Source: Amoebophrya sp. A120 (lineage: Eukaryota; Sar; Dinophyceae; Syndiniales; Amoebophryaceae). Taken from it: a stretch of 64,000 bases of DNA. The notes beneath the pieces are model-generated. The model saw nothing but the letters and a program-made list of their open reading frames with translations, did no database searches and had not been told where the DNA came from. The translations under genes were made by a program, and so were the position numbers. Each line of letters opens with the position of its first letter. The stretch's first letter is position 1. The stretch covers positions 2,015,888 through 2,079,887 of the forward strand of contig CAJINV010000014.1 of NCBI GenBank assembly GCA_905178155.1, in the 5' to 3' direction. This document shows, in pieces, positions 35,801 to 46,912 of this stretch.

Positions 35801-37376
35801 AGTTGTGGTCTTCGCTCAGTGTTGTCAGGCTGCAGCTCGAGGTGCACTGGGACACGCGGGAAGCAGTAGAATCCACTTGCTGTTGCTGCTGTAAAAAGCC
35901 ACAAGAGTTGTAGAGCCCCTGGTGCTGCGAGAAGTTGTTGTACATGAGATTGTTGTTGGAGGATGTGTGGCAGTAGAGGAGAGTCGGCATCGTTAACAGG
36001 GACGCAGTGCTGTTGTTGCTACTCAGAATGTTGCTATTGCAGCTGGTTCGCGGAGCTGGAGGGAGAAGGCTCGGACAGGTGGAGAGGTTGTCGTTGTTGC
36101 TCGTTCCGAGATAGTGATCGCTAGTAGTCGTGCTTGTCGTATAATTTGTGCAAAGAACACCAGTACTCGACCAGCAAATCGGCGGCAGCGGTGGCGGAAG
36201 CTGCGGCTGCTGTTGGTGCTGGTGGTCCGTAAGTAGATGTGTTCCGGTGCTAGCTGAGAGCGCCGCTGCGGTTGCAGTAGATCGTTCATTGTGATTCTGA
36301 ATACTGTCGTTAAAAATAACGGGCCGCGCACCTCCGCCAGAAGACAGTGTGCTCGTAGAAGCCTGGTGGTTCATGTTCATGAGCAGCATGTTTTGGAACA
36401 GCTGGCTGTCAATCTCTTGCAAGCGTCTCACCAGACTTTCCTCCGTGATCGCCGACGTTGCTGTTGCAGGTTGGTGCTGCTGCGCTTGTTGCACTGTGGT
36501 CTCAATGGTGGAAGACGACGTCGTATGCTGTCGCGTAAGTGGGCAAAGACTATCTAGTCCGCCCGAAGACAAACTCGTGTTCAGGCTACTGTAGGAACTT
36601 CGGTCTACTTCATGAGGAAGCTGGGCAACTACAGCGGGGTCTGTTGTAGCTCCGATGACGGGTCGTCCATCTCCAGCAGCTGCACATGGTTGCTCCTGTA
36701 GCAGCCCGCCTACTAGCTGCCCCACTGCACCACCCGCTCCTGCCATGCACATGCTTGTTGACAATCCGCCACTAACTACAGTGCCATCACTGTTCAGCGG
36801 TGCTGCGTTCGCAGGCAATAAACCTCCTGAGGACTGCGCCCGCTGCTCGTCTACAAACTGCGGGAGAGCTGCGCAGCTCGTTGCGACCGCAGACGACGGA
36901 GGGTGCTCCAAATTGTAGAGATTATTTGTTGTTGACAATGTGTAGTTATTACAAGTTGTACCGATGAAGGTCGACGTGCTCGCGCTATTCGTCGGGTAGA
37001 TGAAGTGCTGATCATTCTTCGAAGAAACCAAACTGCCCATGCTATCGTGTGACCTGTTCTTGTTCATCATGGTGTTCGCGAAAGGAGCTCCGACAGCAGC
37101 GGCTGCATTGTAGACCATTGTTCCAGAAGATTCACCACCTCCATGAGTCAACATTTGGTTAGCAAGAACTGGCGCGCCATCAAGCTGGTGGTTCTGAAAC
37201 TGCGGCGAAAAATATGGGACGATGGGTTGGTTGCTCACGGTAGTCGACGCAATGGGGTGATGTACGTGGTCGTTCGCTGGAGGGGCACAAGTAGAGGACG
37301 AGATCGCGGCGGGTAGAAACGTCGTAGCAACCGCATTGCAGTGCTGGTGCTCTATGAAACCAAAAGTTATCTCCAT
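29873..37376 (-). CDS. Mei2-like RNA-binding protein
   Basis: Mei2-type proteins bind RNA through a C-terminal RRM and control meiotic or developmental switches in fungi and plants. Here the RRM spans two exons: IIIRNISNQYYRDEFLEDML is created by a GT-AG intron (30,540-30,769), and RNP-1-like FYVPVDVLTSQSLGYAHVCF follows. The C-terminal exon (about 30,046-29,873, YKNRYKYKFEDACPLSFRP) ends in TAA; its acceptor is not certain. Upstream, about 1,000 residues are Ser/Gln/Asn/His-rich, starting ATG at 37,376 (MEITFGFIEHQHCN). About eleven introners lie in this gene; removing them keeps the frame open except at 34.35-34.85 kb, which I could not fully resolve. The introner at 33,489 carries a stop that splits the ORF falsely. 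Intron ends at 31.28-31.86 kb are also uncertain. Confidence 0.8.
30540..30769 (-). other. Canonical GT-AG intron inside the Mei2-type RRM
   Basis: 230 nt, donor AACCA|GTATAAAG, acceptor CCCACAG|GTATTACC. Splicing produces NQYYRDEF, matching the NxYT(x)xxL region of Mei2 RRMs. Confidence 0.88.
30849..30958. mobile_element. Introner, family G, TSD ATTCC
   Basis: 110 bp, exact ATTCC TSD, ends TATGCCCTAAAAATTAACC and GGTTAATTTTCAGGAAATA. Joins ANNRN to LPPLP just before the RRM. Confidence 0.95.
31043..31201. mobile_element. Introner, family D, TSD TCCGA
   Basis: 159 bp, exact TCCGA TSD, ends TATCAAGCAAAAAAATG and CTTTTTCCTTCGATA. Joins RDRDL to SERVV. Confidence 0.94.
32593..32753. mobile_element. 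Introner, family D, TSD GCTGG
   Basis: 161 bp, exact GCTGG TSD. Inner palindrome TTAACGTTAA near the left end. Joins KPPPA to RFDST. Confidence 0.95.
32935..33087. mobile_element. Introner, family B, TSD TATCT/TATTT
   Basis: 153 bp, TSD 4 of 5. Both ends are of the CTGTGC type. Joins TTRGN to NTCSS. Confidence 0.9.
33489..33829. mobile_element. Introner, family F, TSD TCGGA, contains an in-frame stop
   Basis: 341 bp, exact TCGGA TSD. A 27-bp CCTCCCCCTCATTTATTCAA unit is tandemly doubled near the left end. If retained, translation stops after QFQMSPI; excision joins QMSP to NHRGSAA. Confidence 0.92.
34206..34345. mobile_element. Introner, family C, TSD TGGAC/TGGAA
   Basis: 140 bp, TSD 4 of 5, left end CATCCAGG. 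The segment CATCCAATTTGTCATGCA is duplicated inside. Joins CTTF to HSLSPP. Confidence 0.9.
34412..34602. mobile_element. Probable introner, unassigned family
   Basis: 191 bp, diverged inverted ends (TATAGGAAATTTGCTCCC versus TATACAGATTTTCGCTTTCC) sharing CGTACAAAT further in. Flanks TATGC and AAAGC. Confidence 0.5.
34660..34773. mobile_element. Introner, family G, boundary ambiguous
   Basis: About 114 bp, ends TATTCCTTGAAAACTAATC and GATTTTCAGGGGATA. ATTCC occurs near both ends, offset from the expected TAT/ATA termini, so the exact junction is unclear. Confidence 0.7.
34849..35153. mobile_element. Introner, family E, TSD GCCTT/GCCTC
   Basis: 305 bp, TSD 4 of 5, ends TATGACACCCTCAGAATGG and CAACCTGAGGCTTTCATA. 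Joins YFTRG to RSDEE. Confidence 0.9.
35371..35626. mobile_element. Introner, family A, TSD CACTG
   Basis: 256 bp, exact CACTG TSD, ends TATCCAATGCAAAAGAGTGT and ACATTTTTGCATTTGATA. Joins NTGNGS to ASFHD. Confidence 0.94.
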
Positions 37377-37836
37377 TGAGGCAAACCAATTTTTCTGTTC
37401 CTGTTACGGGATTATTCTCATGTTGCCACGGCTATGGTCGTGATGTAGTAGTTGCCAAAAAACTGAGTAATTTCATAATCAGCGGTTCAACTTCTACAGC
37501 GATTCCGGCAGGGTGGCAACACCCGCATAAACACAAAGTCATTTTGATTTGCCCAGCACAAAATTTGCAGTGATAACATGGCTATCGATGCTGGAACCAC
37601 CTGAGGAAAGGGAAAAATGGAAATTTTCTTTTGTGTCGTGCTGTCGGAAACGATTTCATGAGCCGCATCATTGCCCCCCTACCAGCGGTTTCGAAAATTT
37701 CTTACGGCAAACAAGTACATGTACAGCACTCAGGAAACAGAAATCTCAGCAGCGAAAGTAATTCTTTTGTTTTTCAATGTGATCATGAAAGGAATGTTCT
37801 AGATGAAGGGGAGACAGTGGCAGTGCACTTCTAGTT

Positions 37837-38178
37837 CTATTTCATATCACAGGGGCACTTCATACCAGCAGAACCAGTGTTCTTGTTGTTTCCCGTCATC
37901 TGCAGAAATCCTTGCTCTTGCTGCGGCAAGTTCGACTGTCCGTGAGAAGTAACGCCATCGCTGTTAGACGTCGACGCTCCAAACCCGGCCACGAGCCTAG
38001 ACTCGGAGGTAGACATATCTACAGCTGCTGCTGCTCCACCACGTGTTATGATGGTGCAAAAACCACACAAAAACACTGCCACTTTCGCAGACCTTGACCT
38101 TTTCATGGGGAGAAACCCGAACAAAAAATCATGCTGCAAAATGAAGCTGTAAAACGAACAGGAAGAGATTGAATACAT
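37837..38178 (-). CDS. Small possibly secreted protein, Cys at C-terminus
   Basis: Single-exon ORF ending TAG after KCPCDMK. There are two possible ATGs: 38,178 (113 residues) or 38,106 (89 residues). The shorter form starts with basic residues then a hydrophobic run (MKRSRSAKVAVFLCGFCTII) and an Ala-rich stretch, like a signal peptide; the rest is Ser/Gly/Gln-rich. No family is recognised. A secreted or effector-type role would be speculation from signal-like sequence alone. Confidence 0.45.
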   Translation of the reverse strand: MYSISSCSFYSFILQHDFLFGFLPMKRSRSAKVAVFLCGFCTIITRGGAAAAVDMSTSESRLVAGFGASTSNSDGVTSHGQSNLPQQEQGFLQMTGNNKNTGSAGMKCPCDMK

Positions 38179-38179
38179 A

Positions 38180-39260
38180 CAGCCGCATCATGACGATCGT
38201 GAAGATCCGGCTTGATGTATGATTGTTGCAACCTCCTCAAGCGTTCTAGCTACCTACGTAGACAGCATGCATGTTCGTACCTCGATAAGTACATCGTAGC
38301 AAGCTGCAATTGCGGAAACTGCCTGGCAATGGTGTGATAAGTTTGCACCGGCGGATATTCACCATTCCGACGTGTCGGCGTTTGTGTCGTGGAATTTGCG
38401 TTGTTGGAACAGGAAAACAAGAAGCCGAAGAGCCTCTTCGGAAGAGGTCGTCGTGGTAGACACGGATATAATCGAAAGATGCTGCAGCTCTTAGAGATCT
38501 GTTTGAAAATACTACTACTTCTTTGTACGAAAGAGAAATAAGACCAACAAGTAGCAGTTGAACTTGGGGTGTGATGCTGAGGACGCGCTGTCTCTGTGCT
38601 TGTCCTTCACACCACCAGAAGCACACGTTCTTTAGTACTACGTGCTGTCGTCCTTGTACACTTCAACTTTCGTCTCTACTAACTTCGTTGTTAAGTGAAG
38701 AACTTCTAGTGCTACTGGAGATGGAAGACGCGGGCATAGAATCAGAATCAGATATAAAAAAATGTACCAAAACCAATAGGAAAAGGACCTCTTACGTTGT
38801 TCAAAAAGAGCAAGAACAGCATGAATATCAACTGCAGGTGCCGCCTTCTGCTAGTAAGAACTCCTGCTGAAATATCAGCACTGATACATTTAAGTGCACG
38901 CGAAGATCTGGTCCAATCGTAATGAAATTGAATCGATGAGCTAGGTACTTAGACTGGCAGCAGCAGCCCTCGCCGTGTGTGGCCACGCATCATCCATGTC
39001 AAAAAAAAAAAAACCTTTTTTTCTGCGAACACAGAGGCACTGACAACGCAACGCTCTTACTTCCTGGGACACGCGCCGTGAACATGAGCCTTAAAGACCC
39101 ATGCTCACACGTGTTCTTACTTTAGCTCCTGCGCGGATTTGTGGGCTGTGGTGTGCGTGCAGGGCTTTGCACGATTCCAGGCCGGTCGTATACATATTCA
39201 TATTGCCCAACACGAATATCTTTAGCATATATCAAAAATCAAAAACATCACGGTAAACAA
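38180..39260. other. Intergenic, no gene recognised
   Basis: One loose minus-strand open frame (38,246-38,626) lacks a convincing start or composition. There is a poly-A run near 39,001. I see no introner or RNA gene. Confidence 0.45.
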
Positions 39261-39950
39261 TTCAAAACAAATTCAAGCAGGTTCATTTGTGTGGTAATGA
39301 TTTGGTCTTAGTTACTACAGTGTACATATCCACCATCAGAAGTCGAAGTCGCCGCCTTCGATACGAGATATCGTCGCCACGCATCGTCGGGCAGAAAGTT
39401 GAGAGCTCCACACTGTCGTCGAGAAAAATACTCCGTATTCTAGCACATAGCATACATTTTCACCAGCTATTGTGGTTGGGCGCGAGCGCGTCGTGGCTTA
39501 ATATGATAATCCTCATGGTCGTGCTGAGTCAAGCTTCATACACCATCTCCTGATGCAGCAGCTGCGACGTAACAATTACAGTGAACATACAAACCTTGTG
39601 CTGGTGGTATGTGTAGATATGCTCCAAGATGAACTCTTCACCACTGTCAAAAAAGAAAATGATGCTTCATGCCAGCACGATTTTTCTCCCGTAGGATAGA
39701 CTCAACATCATTTCATTCAACATTACCCCGCCGAGTGAAGAAGCCTGTAGTAGTACAGCAGCTGCGGCTACTAGTGACTTGCTATACGTGGTTAGAACTT
39801 GCACGGTCTCTCCTCGTGAATGGGCGGACTCCCACAACACGACTCGAAAAAGACCCTTTGAATCGGAAAACTCTTTAGTTTTCCACACCTTTCGGTTGAT
39901 TCTTTTACTTGAGCAAGCGAAGCAGCGTAGTGTCACGGCGCGATAGACGA
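39260..39950 (-). CDS. Putative multi-exon gene, unknown
   Basis: Exon-like blocks with GT-AG borders: VWKTKEFSDSKGLFRVVLWE (about 39.88 kb), a short exon GEEFILEHIYTYHQHK bounded by TTTTGACAG and GTTTGT (39.60-39.65 kb), and a last block around 39.42-39.30 kb (FLPDDAWRRYLVSKAATSTS) ending TAA. The order and frames are plausible but the joins are not proven, and I do not recognise the protein. It could also be the 3' part of the next gene upstream. Confidence 0.3.
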
Positions 39951-39992
39951 GGACTCCTTGTCGATTTTTCCTCGTCCACCCTAGCCTTAGTC

Positions 39993-42903
39993 TTAGTCAC
40001 AGCTCATGGACCTTCGCCCCCAGGTGCGGCGCGAGACTCTGGCGCTGGCACGTGCGGCGCTGGTGGCATGATTCTGGTCTTCGACATCTTCTACGTGAAC
40101 AGTAGCGGCTGCTGTTCCTCTTCCTTCTTCATGATGCGTGGAGCCGTCCGCAGTCGAAGCCTCGTCCAGCTGCAGTCCGCTCGAAGTCTTAATACTACTG
40201 CCGCACTGACGAGGAGGACGACCCTCCGGCTTTTGCTTTTCTCGGAGCTCCTGTTGCTCGTCGCTGTTCACAGAAGTGGCCACCATCAAATCTACTTCAT
40301 CCCTGCTTGCGTCAGAAATTCCTGCAGCTACACCGGTGCACTTTGCCGTGGTCAGCACCGTCCTGGAAGATGATGATGTTGTTGATGATGCGTGGGACTT
40401 TATTTCGTTTTGCGACATCAAATTCCCCGACGAGGACGACCCAGTTCCACAGGTGGCGGTTGTTTTGCGCAGATGGTGCGCTGCGGCTCCACTCGCTGCA
40501 TAATTGGTTGTAGAACTACTACTTCCACTCGTGCTGCAGGTGGAATTGGAGGTCGTCACGAAGCAGTCCCGTTGAATCGACCGCATCAACAGCTTTTCAG
40601 CTTTTCGCAGTCTTCTGAAGTACTTGCGCCGCTTGGTCAGCACCGGACTGGCCGACCGACTCTCGTTGCCCTTCATGCGCTTTAGCACGTTCTTGATCGC
40701 CAGAAAATCAAACACGTCCGTCATGTTACTGTAGTTGGTATCCAGTTTCGCAGACGCTTTTGCCCACCTCTCCTCCACCGACGCCACTCCTCCTGTGGAG
40801 ACGACAGGTCGTGGTCCCGCCGACGATGCAGCGGATAAGCTTTTCTTGTTTTGATCCTGGTGTTGAAGAAGATCCTGTATCCCGCGTTTCTCCTGCTCCT
40901 CGGCGGTAGTTGCTGCAAACGAGCTGGTATCCTGTGCAAAAGTATCGTACTCGTAGTCATTGCAAACATGCATTACAAATATCCATCCCAAGGCAAAACA
41001 GCATGACAAATTCCCTTTGTCATGCTGAGCTAATTTGTATTGCAATTTATACTAGTACGATGCTTCTGCAATTCATAGGTGGACCTTCCCGACGTCGACG
41101 TTCCACCGCCGCTACTGCGTCCGCTGATGTTCTTTGAGGTCGAGGACGGAAAAGCTGCAAATGATCCGGTTTCTGCTTTTGCCTTCTCCGACGTGTTCTG
41201 TTGCTGCTGCTCCAACGAAGACAAAAAATTGTACAGCGAAACGCGCTTCTTGTTCCTTTTTGCCTGTTGCAACTGCTTCTGTTTCAGAGCTTCCTGTCGC
41301 CGAAATTGCCGTGTGGCTGGACTTTCTTCGTTCTTCCGTCGTGTTGAGGTTGATTTCTTCTTTTTACTTCCTATTTTCATCCGGGAAGCAGGTTCTTCAT
41401 TCGGCGCGCGGGAATCCGTCTTGCTTGCGGCCGCAATGCTAGAAGTCATCAGGGCTCCTGTATTGCAGCTGCTCGTGTAGTCTACTGCGTCCTCATACGG
41501 AACCGCAGCTGCTTTTGTTTCGTCGCAGTCATTGGAGCTCTTCAAAACGTCGACTCTGGAGGCGGTGCAGGTCGACCCAGCAGGTCCAGAACTGTGGCCC
41601 CTCTGTCCAATACCGCTGGAGCGAAGATCCAGCTTGTGTGACGCGGTGGCACAACGCTCGACGAGAGCAGTGTCGACGCCTTTTTCATCAGTAGAAGTAA
41701 GAGTAGAGCCAGTACAATTATCCGGTCGTGCTGTTGAGCTGCGAGTGCCACTTTCTACTTGCAGCATCCTTTGCTGCTCGTCAGGGTCCACCATGGCATC
41801 TTCAAGTCCTTCGCTTTTTTTGCCCTCTCCCGCCCTGCAGGAGATAGACACGCCGGAAGACGAAGAGGATGATCCGCCACTGGAGATGGTGCTAGTATTC
41901 GTTTTCCCACTGCGCGCATCCTCCTCGTCGCTTTCCTCATCATCCCCGCCCGAACTGCTCGTCAGCTCGCATAGCCCCAGATCCTCGTAATACTGCAGGA
42001 ATGTCTTGGGAATTGCCTGTACGTGGCTACTATCCACTGCAAAAGCAACGCGGTCGCACTCATCACAATCATGCATGATGACAGATCTGCCTCCAAAACC
42101 TATACAAATTCTGCAGAAAAAACTGCAGCTTCATCTTGAAAAAAACTTGCCATGCTGCACTTAAGTCTAGTGGTGGTGCTGGTGGTACAGCGATGCAGCT
42201 CGTTTTGCAATGCGTAGCTGGGTCCAAAAGCCGCCCGCTTCGCGACCTTGCGTCGCTCCTGCTTGATGCGCTCCAGTTCGGCCTGGATCCGGGGATTCGG
42301 GCCCAAAAACTGTTCCTGTTTCTTGGACAAATTTTTCAAAAACGAGAACCGGTCGGATTCCAGAGATTTCGGATTTTTGATGATAACGCTTCTATTTTTA
42401 GACGAGGAAGAAGTACTGTCGTACGAAAGCACATTCGTTGTTCCTGCAGTAGCAGCACTGGAGGACGAAAAGCTGTTGCCGAGCCACTCCAGTCGGCGCT
42501 GCTTTACCAAGCCCTTGTTGCTAGTCTCCTCCAGGATAGTGGTGCGGCGGGCGCCAGCGATAGAAGCGGCATTGACGGCGGTCGACCGGCGCTGGCCATC
42601 GCAAGAAGACCAGGTAGACGATGTGATGCTGGTTGCCGAGTCTCCTTTTGGCAGCTTGAACTTAAAAAAGTTATCCCTGAGAAGCATCCGGCTTTTCCGA
42701 TTCAGCCGTTCCTGGAGTTGATGGTCTTGGCGCAATTCTTTGGCGCAGCTCGTCGTATTTGTCATGGTGTTGCGGTTGTTCGATGATGTGCCAGGACCAT
42801 CATTCGCGCTTTCGCGCCTGTCCGCGGCGGTGCCATCTTCGCCGAACGCTGGAGGGTTCGAATCTGAACAGAAATTCTGGAAGATATCGGGTACGTATAA
42901 CAA
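39993..42903 (-). CDS. Ser-rich basic protein, unknown
   Basis: Exons 42,903-42,217, 42,030-41,078 and 40,927-39,993 are joined across two B introners to give about 850 residues. Recognisable stretches are Lys/Arg coiled-coil-like NPRIQAELERIKQERRKVAK, then IPKTFLQYYEDLGLCEL, an acidic block, KQLQQAKRNKKRVSLYNFL and, near the end, a basic VLKRMKGNE segment. Low-complexity Ser/Thr tracts fill the rest. No domain identified. The 5' end is open: the frame continues to 42,903 without ATG; an upstream exon starting MLLLLSMLGRLPPFKRD (42,986) with a CTTCCAG acceptor is a candidate. Confidence 0.65.
40928..41077. mobile_element. Introner, family B, TSD GCTGG/GGTGG
   Basis: 150 bp, TSD 4 of 5, left end TATCCTGTGC. 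Frame continues from the Ser-rich exon into QDTSSFAATT-type sequence. Confidence 0.9.
42031..42216. mobile_element. Introner, family B variant, degenerate TSD
   Basis: 186 bp, ends TATCCACTGCAAAAGCAACG and CGTTTTGCAATGCGTA, flanks GCTAC and GCTGG. Joins AAFGPS to HVQAIP. Confidence 0.82.
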
Positions 42904-43125
42904 GTAGAGTGCACAAGAACGACCCGCAAGGGTCTATCTCGTTTGAAGGGCGGCAAACGGCCCAACATGGACAGGAGAAGCAACATAATGTTTCTGTTTA
43001 GCCTCTCCCTCTGCGTGACAAATTTTTTTTAAAATTCCTTTGATGATCAGTATTTGCGGCGTGGCATGTCAATTTCATCGGTTCGGCTGCGAAATCTTAT
43101 GGTCATGCAAGATAAAATAAGATTT

Positions 43126-45977
43126 TTATGCTGTGAAAAACAAATAAGTAGCGTCAGCAGCTCGAGTGGTCGAGCTCCTGTTTTCGAATGACAATGTAGC
43201 ACCAGAAGGGGCGACCACGTCGAGGGGACTAGTTGTCGTGCACTCATCTCGTAGTAAGCCGATTCTGCTGGACGTGCTGCTCCCATCGAAAATTGAGGAC
43301 AGGTTGCTGTCCTTGTAGCTGCGCTTGCTGCCGGTGCTGAAGATGTTAGACCCATGGTTTCGCGAAGACGTCCACGTGTTGGAGTTCTTGGTTGCCCGAA
43401 AGTTGGAAATGATCGAGCTCCACCTTCCCACGGCTTCTTTCGTCTTGTCTCTAGTATTCGCCGACGCGGCGCCATCAACGTCCACGTGGTCAAGCGGAGA
43501 ATGATCTCCAGGAGTAACAGGAGCTGCGGATGAAGAGCCCGGTCCTGTTCCCGCCGTAGGACAAGCGCTACTAGTTCTTCTTGTACAGCTCCCCCCTTGA
43601 TGCCCGTCCTCCACTGCCACTGTTGTAGCACGACCTTCTACAATCGTCCCAAGCTCGTCTTCTCTTTGCTGTGGCGGTTGGAGGTTCTCCTGCTGGGCCG
43701 TCCCGAGCTCCAGAAAATCAGATAAGAACGCGTCCTGTTTTATTCCAAGAACCTGCTCGTCTTGAGAGTGTGCCTTGATGTTGGCCTCTTCATCGATTCT
43801 AATTGCCGTCGTGGTTGCAGAGTTTTTGCCTGATGAAGGTACTGGAACTGGTATTCCTGGCGCCCGAGTATTTCCTGCTCCTTGATTTCGCTGCTCATCG
43901 TCGTCGAGCAGCCTGGCAGTAAAAGCCCCAGGCTCAGAGCTCCGCCGTGTCCTGCTTCGCCGGCGGCCTACCGAGCTCAAGCTCAACCTGTTGCTGAAGA
44001 GATGCATTGAATCCGCGTTGTCTTCCAATTCGGACTATGCATCGCAAAAGCATCGCACCCTCATAGTACTTCTAAGGCTCTTGTCGAAATTCCATTCCAA
44101 ATTTTCGCAGCAGCGCAGAGAGATAACGTGCACTTTGTCATGCAAATTTAGGTAAGCCGCAATCGCAAACTAGTGGTCAAGGTCATGCACAGTTGCAGCT
44201 CATATGAGCACCACGATACAACTGCATTTGCATGGGATACCGGCACAGAATCCGGAGAGGACGAGTGCTGCACGGATGCAGTAGCAGAGTTAGAATTACT
44301 AGCACCCGATCCCGCACACTTACTGGTCGGCACCGCATTGCGATACCCCGGTAGCAGGTCGCCCATGTCAAAGATCTTCCGTTGGCGCGCTTGCCCTGAA
44401 AGAACAGGTAGACTTTCGCGATTGTTTGTGTTTCCAACGCCACTACTGCGAGGAGTACCGGTTGCAGTTCTCCCCTCGTCGATCATGTTGTTTTCTTTCT
44501 GCCCAGAGGAGGACAAGGCCGCTAGGAGGTGGCTCGTACTGGTTGATGTACTAAAATCCTCTTTATTTCCGGTCGTTCCCAGTATATGTCCGGAAGACAG
44601 CACGTCGCTTCGGTCCCGGCTAGACATCAAATCCAGAAAAGACACCGACTTGCAGGACTCCGACGGCGTGGCCGCCTGCTCGCTCCGCACACCCGTGGTC
44701 CTGCGGCCAGCGTGTTGTAGCTGAAAGCTCGTTCGTTTCTGTTGGGAGTTCAGCGTCGACCGGCGGTTCTTTCTGAGGATCGACCGCAAATGCAGAATCT
44801 CGTCCTCCACGTGGACAACGGAAGCTGAGGTGGACGCACCTGATAACTGTTGTTGATCTGTGTCCGCTGGTGCTGGTCGTGTCGTGCCAGGAGCAGGGCT
44901 TGCTTTTTTACTTGTGTTTGTACTATTAACCCGAACAGTAGACGTACCCGATTGGAGTTGATTGTCAAGATGTTCACTTCCCATCTCGTCTGTTGTACTT
45001 CCTTGTATCAGCAACGCGTTGGATGGTGATGTCAATCCCGCCCTTGTTTTCATCTTCTCCACTTCGCTACCATCCACTTCATTACCCGGAGCTGCGAGAT
45101 TTCTCCCGCCAAGAAGAACACGAAACGTCGTTGCAGGGGGAATGTCAGCTGCTACACCGGCAGCACCCGCCGCACCTCCATCGCTAGAGAAGGGTCGCAC
45201 TTTTGTTGCCGCTGCGTGCTTACTGTGATGAGAGGAGGTTGCGGCTTTTTTATTTCCTGGGACGAGGACACGAAACTGGCTCTCCTCGTCCTGCTCTTCT
45301 CGCTGGGTGGTGGAAGTGGATGTCCCGGAGCTACAACTACTTCCACGACTCGCTCCCCCGGTGTGTCTGCGACGTCGGTCGTGCTGGGAGCGAGGTTTTC
45401 TTCGGGACACGCGGAATTCAGGCAGGGAAGATGATGGGTCCTTCTCGTTTCTACTGTTCGCATCAAGATTTACTGCATCGGTTACCGTAGAACTTGATGT
45501 AGTGCTCGACGAAAAGGCGCTCGCTGCGTCCTCGTCGTCCATGCCTTCTACATGCGCTTTTGGATAATTTTTTCCACCCTCGCGTGCCTTCTTGCTACGG
45601 TCGCCCTTCAGCTTCTTTCTCGCCCCCGTGTTCATCGGAGCAGGCTTGCCATCAGCCATGTGAACACGAATACAAAGGCCGCTCCCTGCCTCTTCCCCGT
45701 TGTCAGTAACGTCTTCACCTTCACTGGACGACGAAGAGCTTGTGCCCGTTTGCTCTTGGCTGGAACTGGTCCCAGAGCTGCTGCTGCTGCTGGTGCTCCC
45801 GTCTGCGGATCCGGACAGTGCATCGTCGGAAGACTGCTCCTCGGACTCTGAATTGGTTCCAATATCCTGAGGATAGAAACCATCGCTGGACAAGACCTCC
45901 CCGCCCCCTCCCGTGTTCTTGCCCTTCCATGAATGCATCAAACTCAATACAATTTTACAATTTCTCGAAGTACACAT
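43126..45977 (-). CDS. Large Ser-rich/acidic protein, unknown
   Basis: About 880 residues from ATG at 45,977 (MCTSRNCKIVLSLMHSW) to a stop at 43,126, with one introner at 44,036-44,239. The N-terminal third is poly-Ser with Asp/Glu (SESEEQSSDDALSGSADGS), then Arg-rich (RRKPRSQHDRRRRHTGG) and a mid-region ILRKNRRSTLNSQQKR. KSVSF fits the RVxF protein phosphatase 1 docking pattern, which is short and occurs by chance. Probably intrinsically disordered; no domain recognised. Confidence 0.7.
44036..44239. mobile_element. Introner, family B variant, degenerate TSD
   Basis: 204 bp, ends TATGCATCGCAAAAGCATCG and CATTTGCATGGGATA, flanks CGGAC and CCGGC. Joins SPDSVP to ELEDN. Confidence 0.8.
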
Positions 45978-46175
45978 TAGAGGCTCGTCACACTGCTTCT
46001 GCGACCTTGTTCGCTACAGAGTAAGTCGAAGAGAGCTAGGTCGATTGCGCGTCTCGCAGCACAACAAGGAGGAGGAGCTTGTGCCGTGCAGAAAATTATG
46101 TGGTAAATCCAATGCGGGACTCGCATGAGTGACAAATGCTGTGATTATTTCATGTGGAAGTCGTGGGGGTGGAGA

Positions 46176-46826
46176 TCATAACCCTGCGCATTTTCTCCCA
46201 GGATAGTGCCCTCCAGATTCCTCTTCTTCAGAAGTAGCCCCCTCCTCGCTACCACTGCCGCTAGACTGCTCGTCACTAGTATCTTCATCGTCAACATGGA
46301 GGCAGCCTCGGGATTGGCTCCTGGACGAAGCGTGAGCTGCGCACAGATCTTCTTGATCCTGACCGACTTTTTCGGTTGTATGATCCTCCCCCTTTTGATG
46401 ATCCTTACGATCTCGTCGACGTGGCGATTGACCACCAGTATTTTCGACATCAAGTGCAAGTTCTTTCCTTCTTGCCGCCGGTGCACCCCCGCCCCTCAAA
46501 ATGAACTCCTTCTTGGTTTCCCAAATGTTGTTTCCTCGTCCGGCCGCGCCGCGATCGTCTTCAGACGTCGAGCACGAAGCTATCGTACGAAAACAAAACG
46601 TCGTGTGAGTAATCTGAAGTCGTGAAGATCTTGTAGGACAACTCGAGTGTTGGCATAAGTAATCAAATAAATTGACATCGCGGGACTCGTAGTCGCATGA
46701 TGAGAGAGACAGAAATATCTGCAGCCCTGCAGTGTGCATAATTTGAATTTCGCACAAGCGAATGAGAAACAAAAACATGGCTTCATGTAAGAAAAGTTGT
46801 GCTTGTTCCCACTTCCGGTCTTCCAT
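46176..46826 (-). CDS. Putative small charged protein
   Basis: Possible ATG at 46,826 (MEDRKWEQAQLFLHEAM); the frame stays open to a stop at 46,176. The last 100 codons are mixed-charge then acidic (RRRDRKDHQKGEDH, SGSEEGATSEEEESGG), typical of this region's proteins. The middle may be an intron ending TACGATAG. A second frame over the same bases (SKILVVNRHVDEIVRIIKR) is also open, so the frame is not certain. Confidence 0.35.
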   Translation of the reverse strand: MEDRKWEQAQLFLHEAMFLFLIRLCEIQIMHTAGLQIFLSLSSCDYESRDVNLFDYLCQHSSCPTRSSRLQITHTTFCFRTIASCSTSEDDRGAAGRGNNIWETKKEFILRGGGAPAARRKELALDVENTGGQSPRRRDRKDHQKGEDHTTEKVGQDQEDLCAAHASSRSQSRGCLHVDDEDTSDEQSSGSGSEEGATSEEEESGGHYPGRKCAGL

Positions 46827-46912
46827 GTGTAGCAAGAGGCATCTTCAGGTCTGTGCGTGTAGTTTTTGCATGATTTGCAACACAGATTCACGACAATTAT
46901 GAAGCTGCGGTT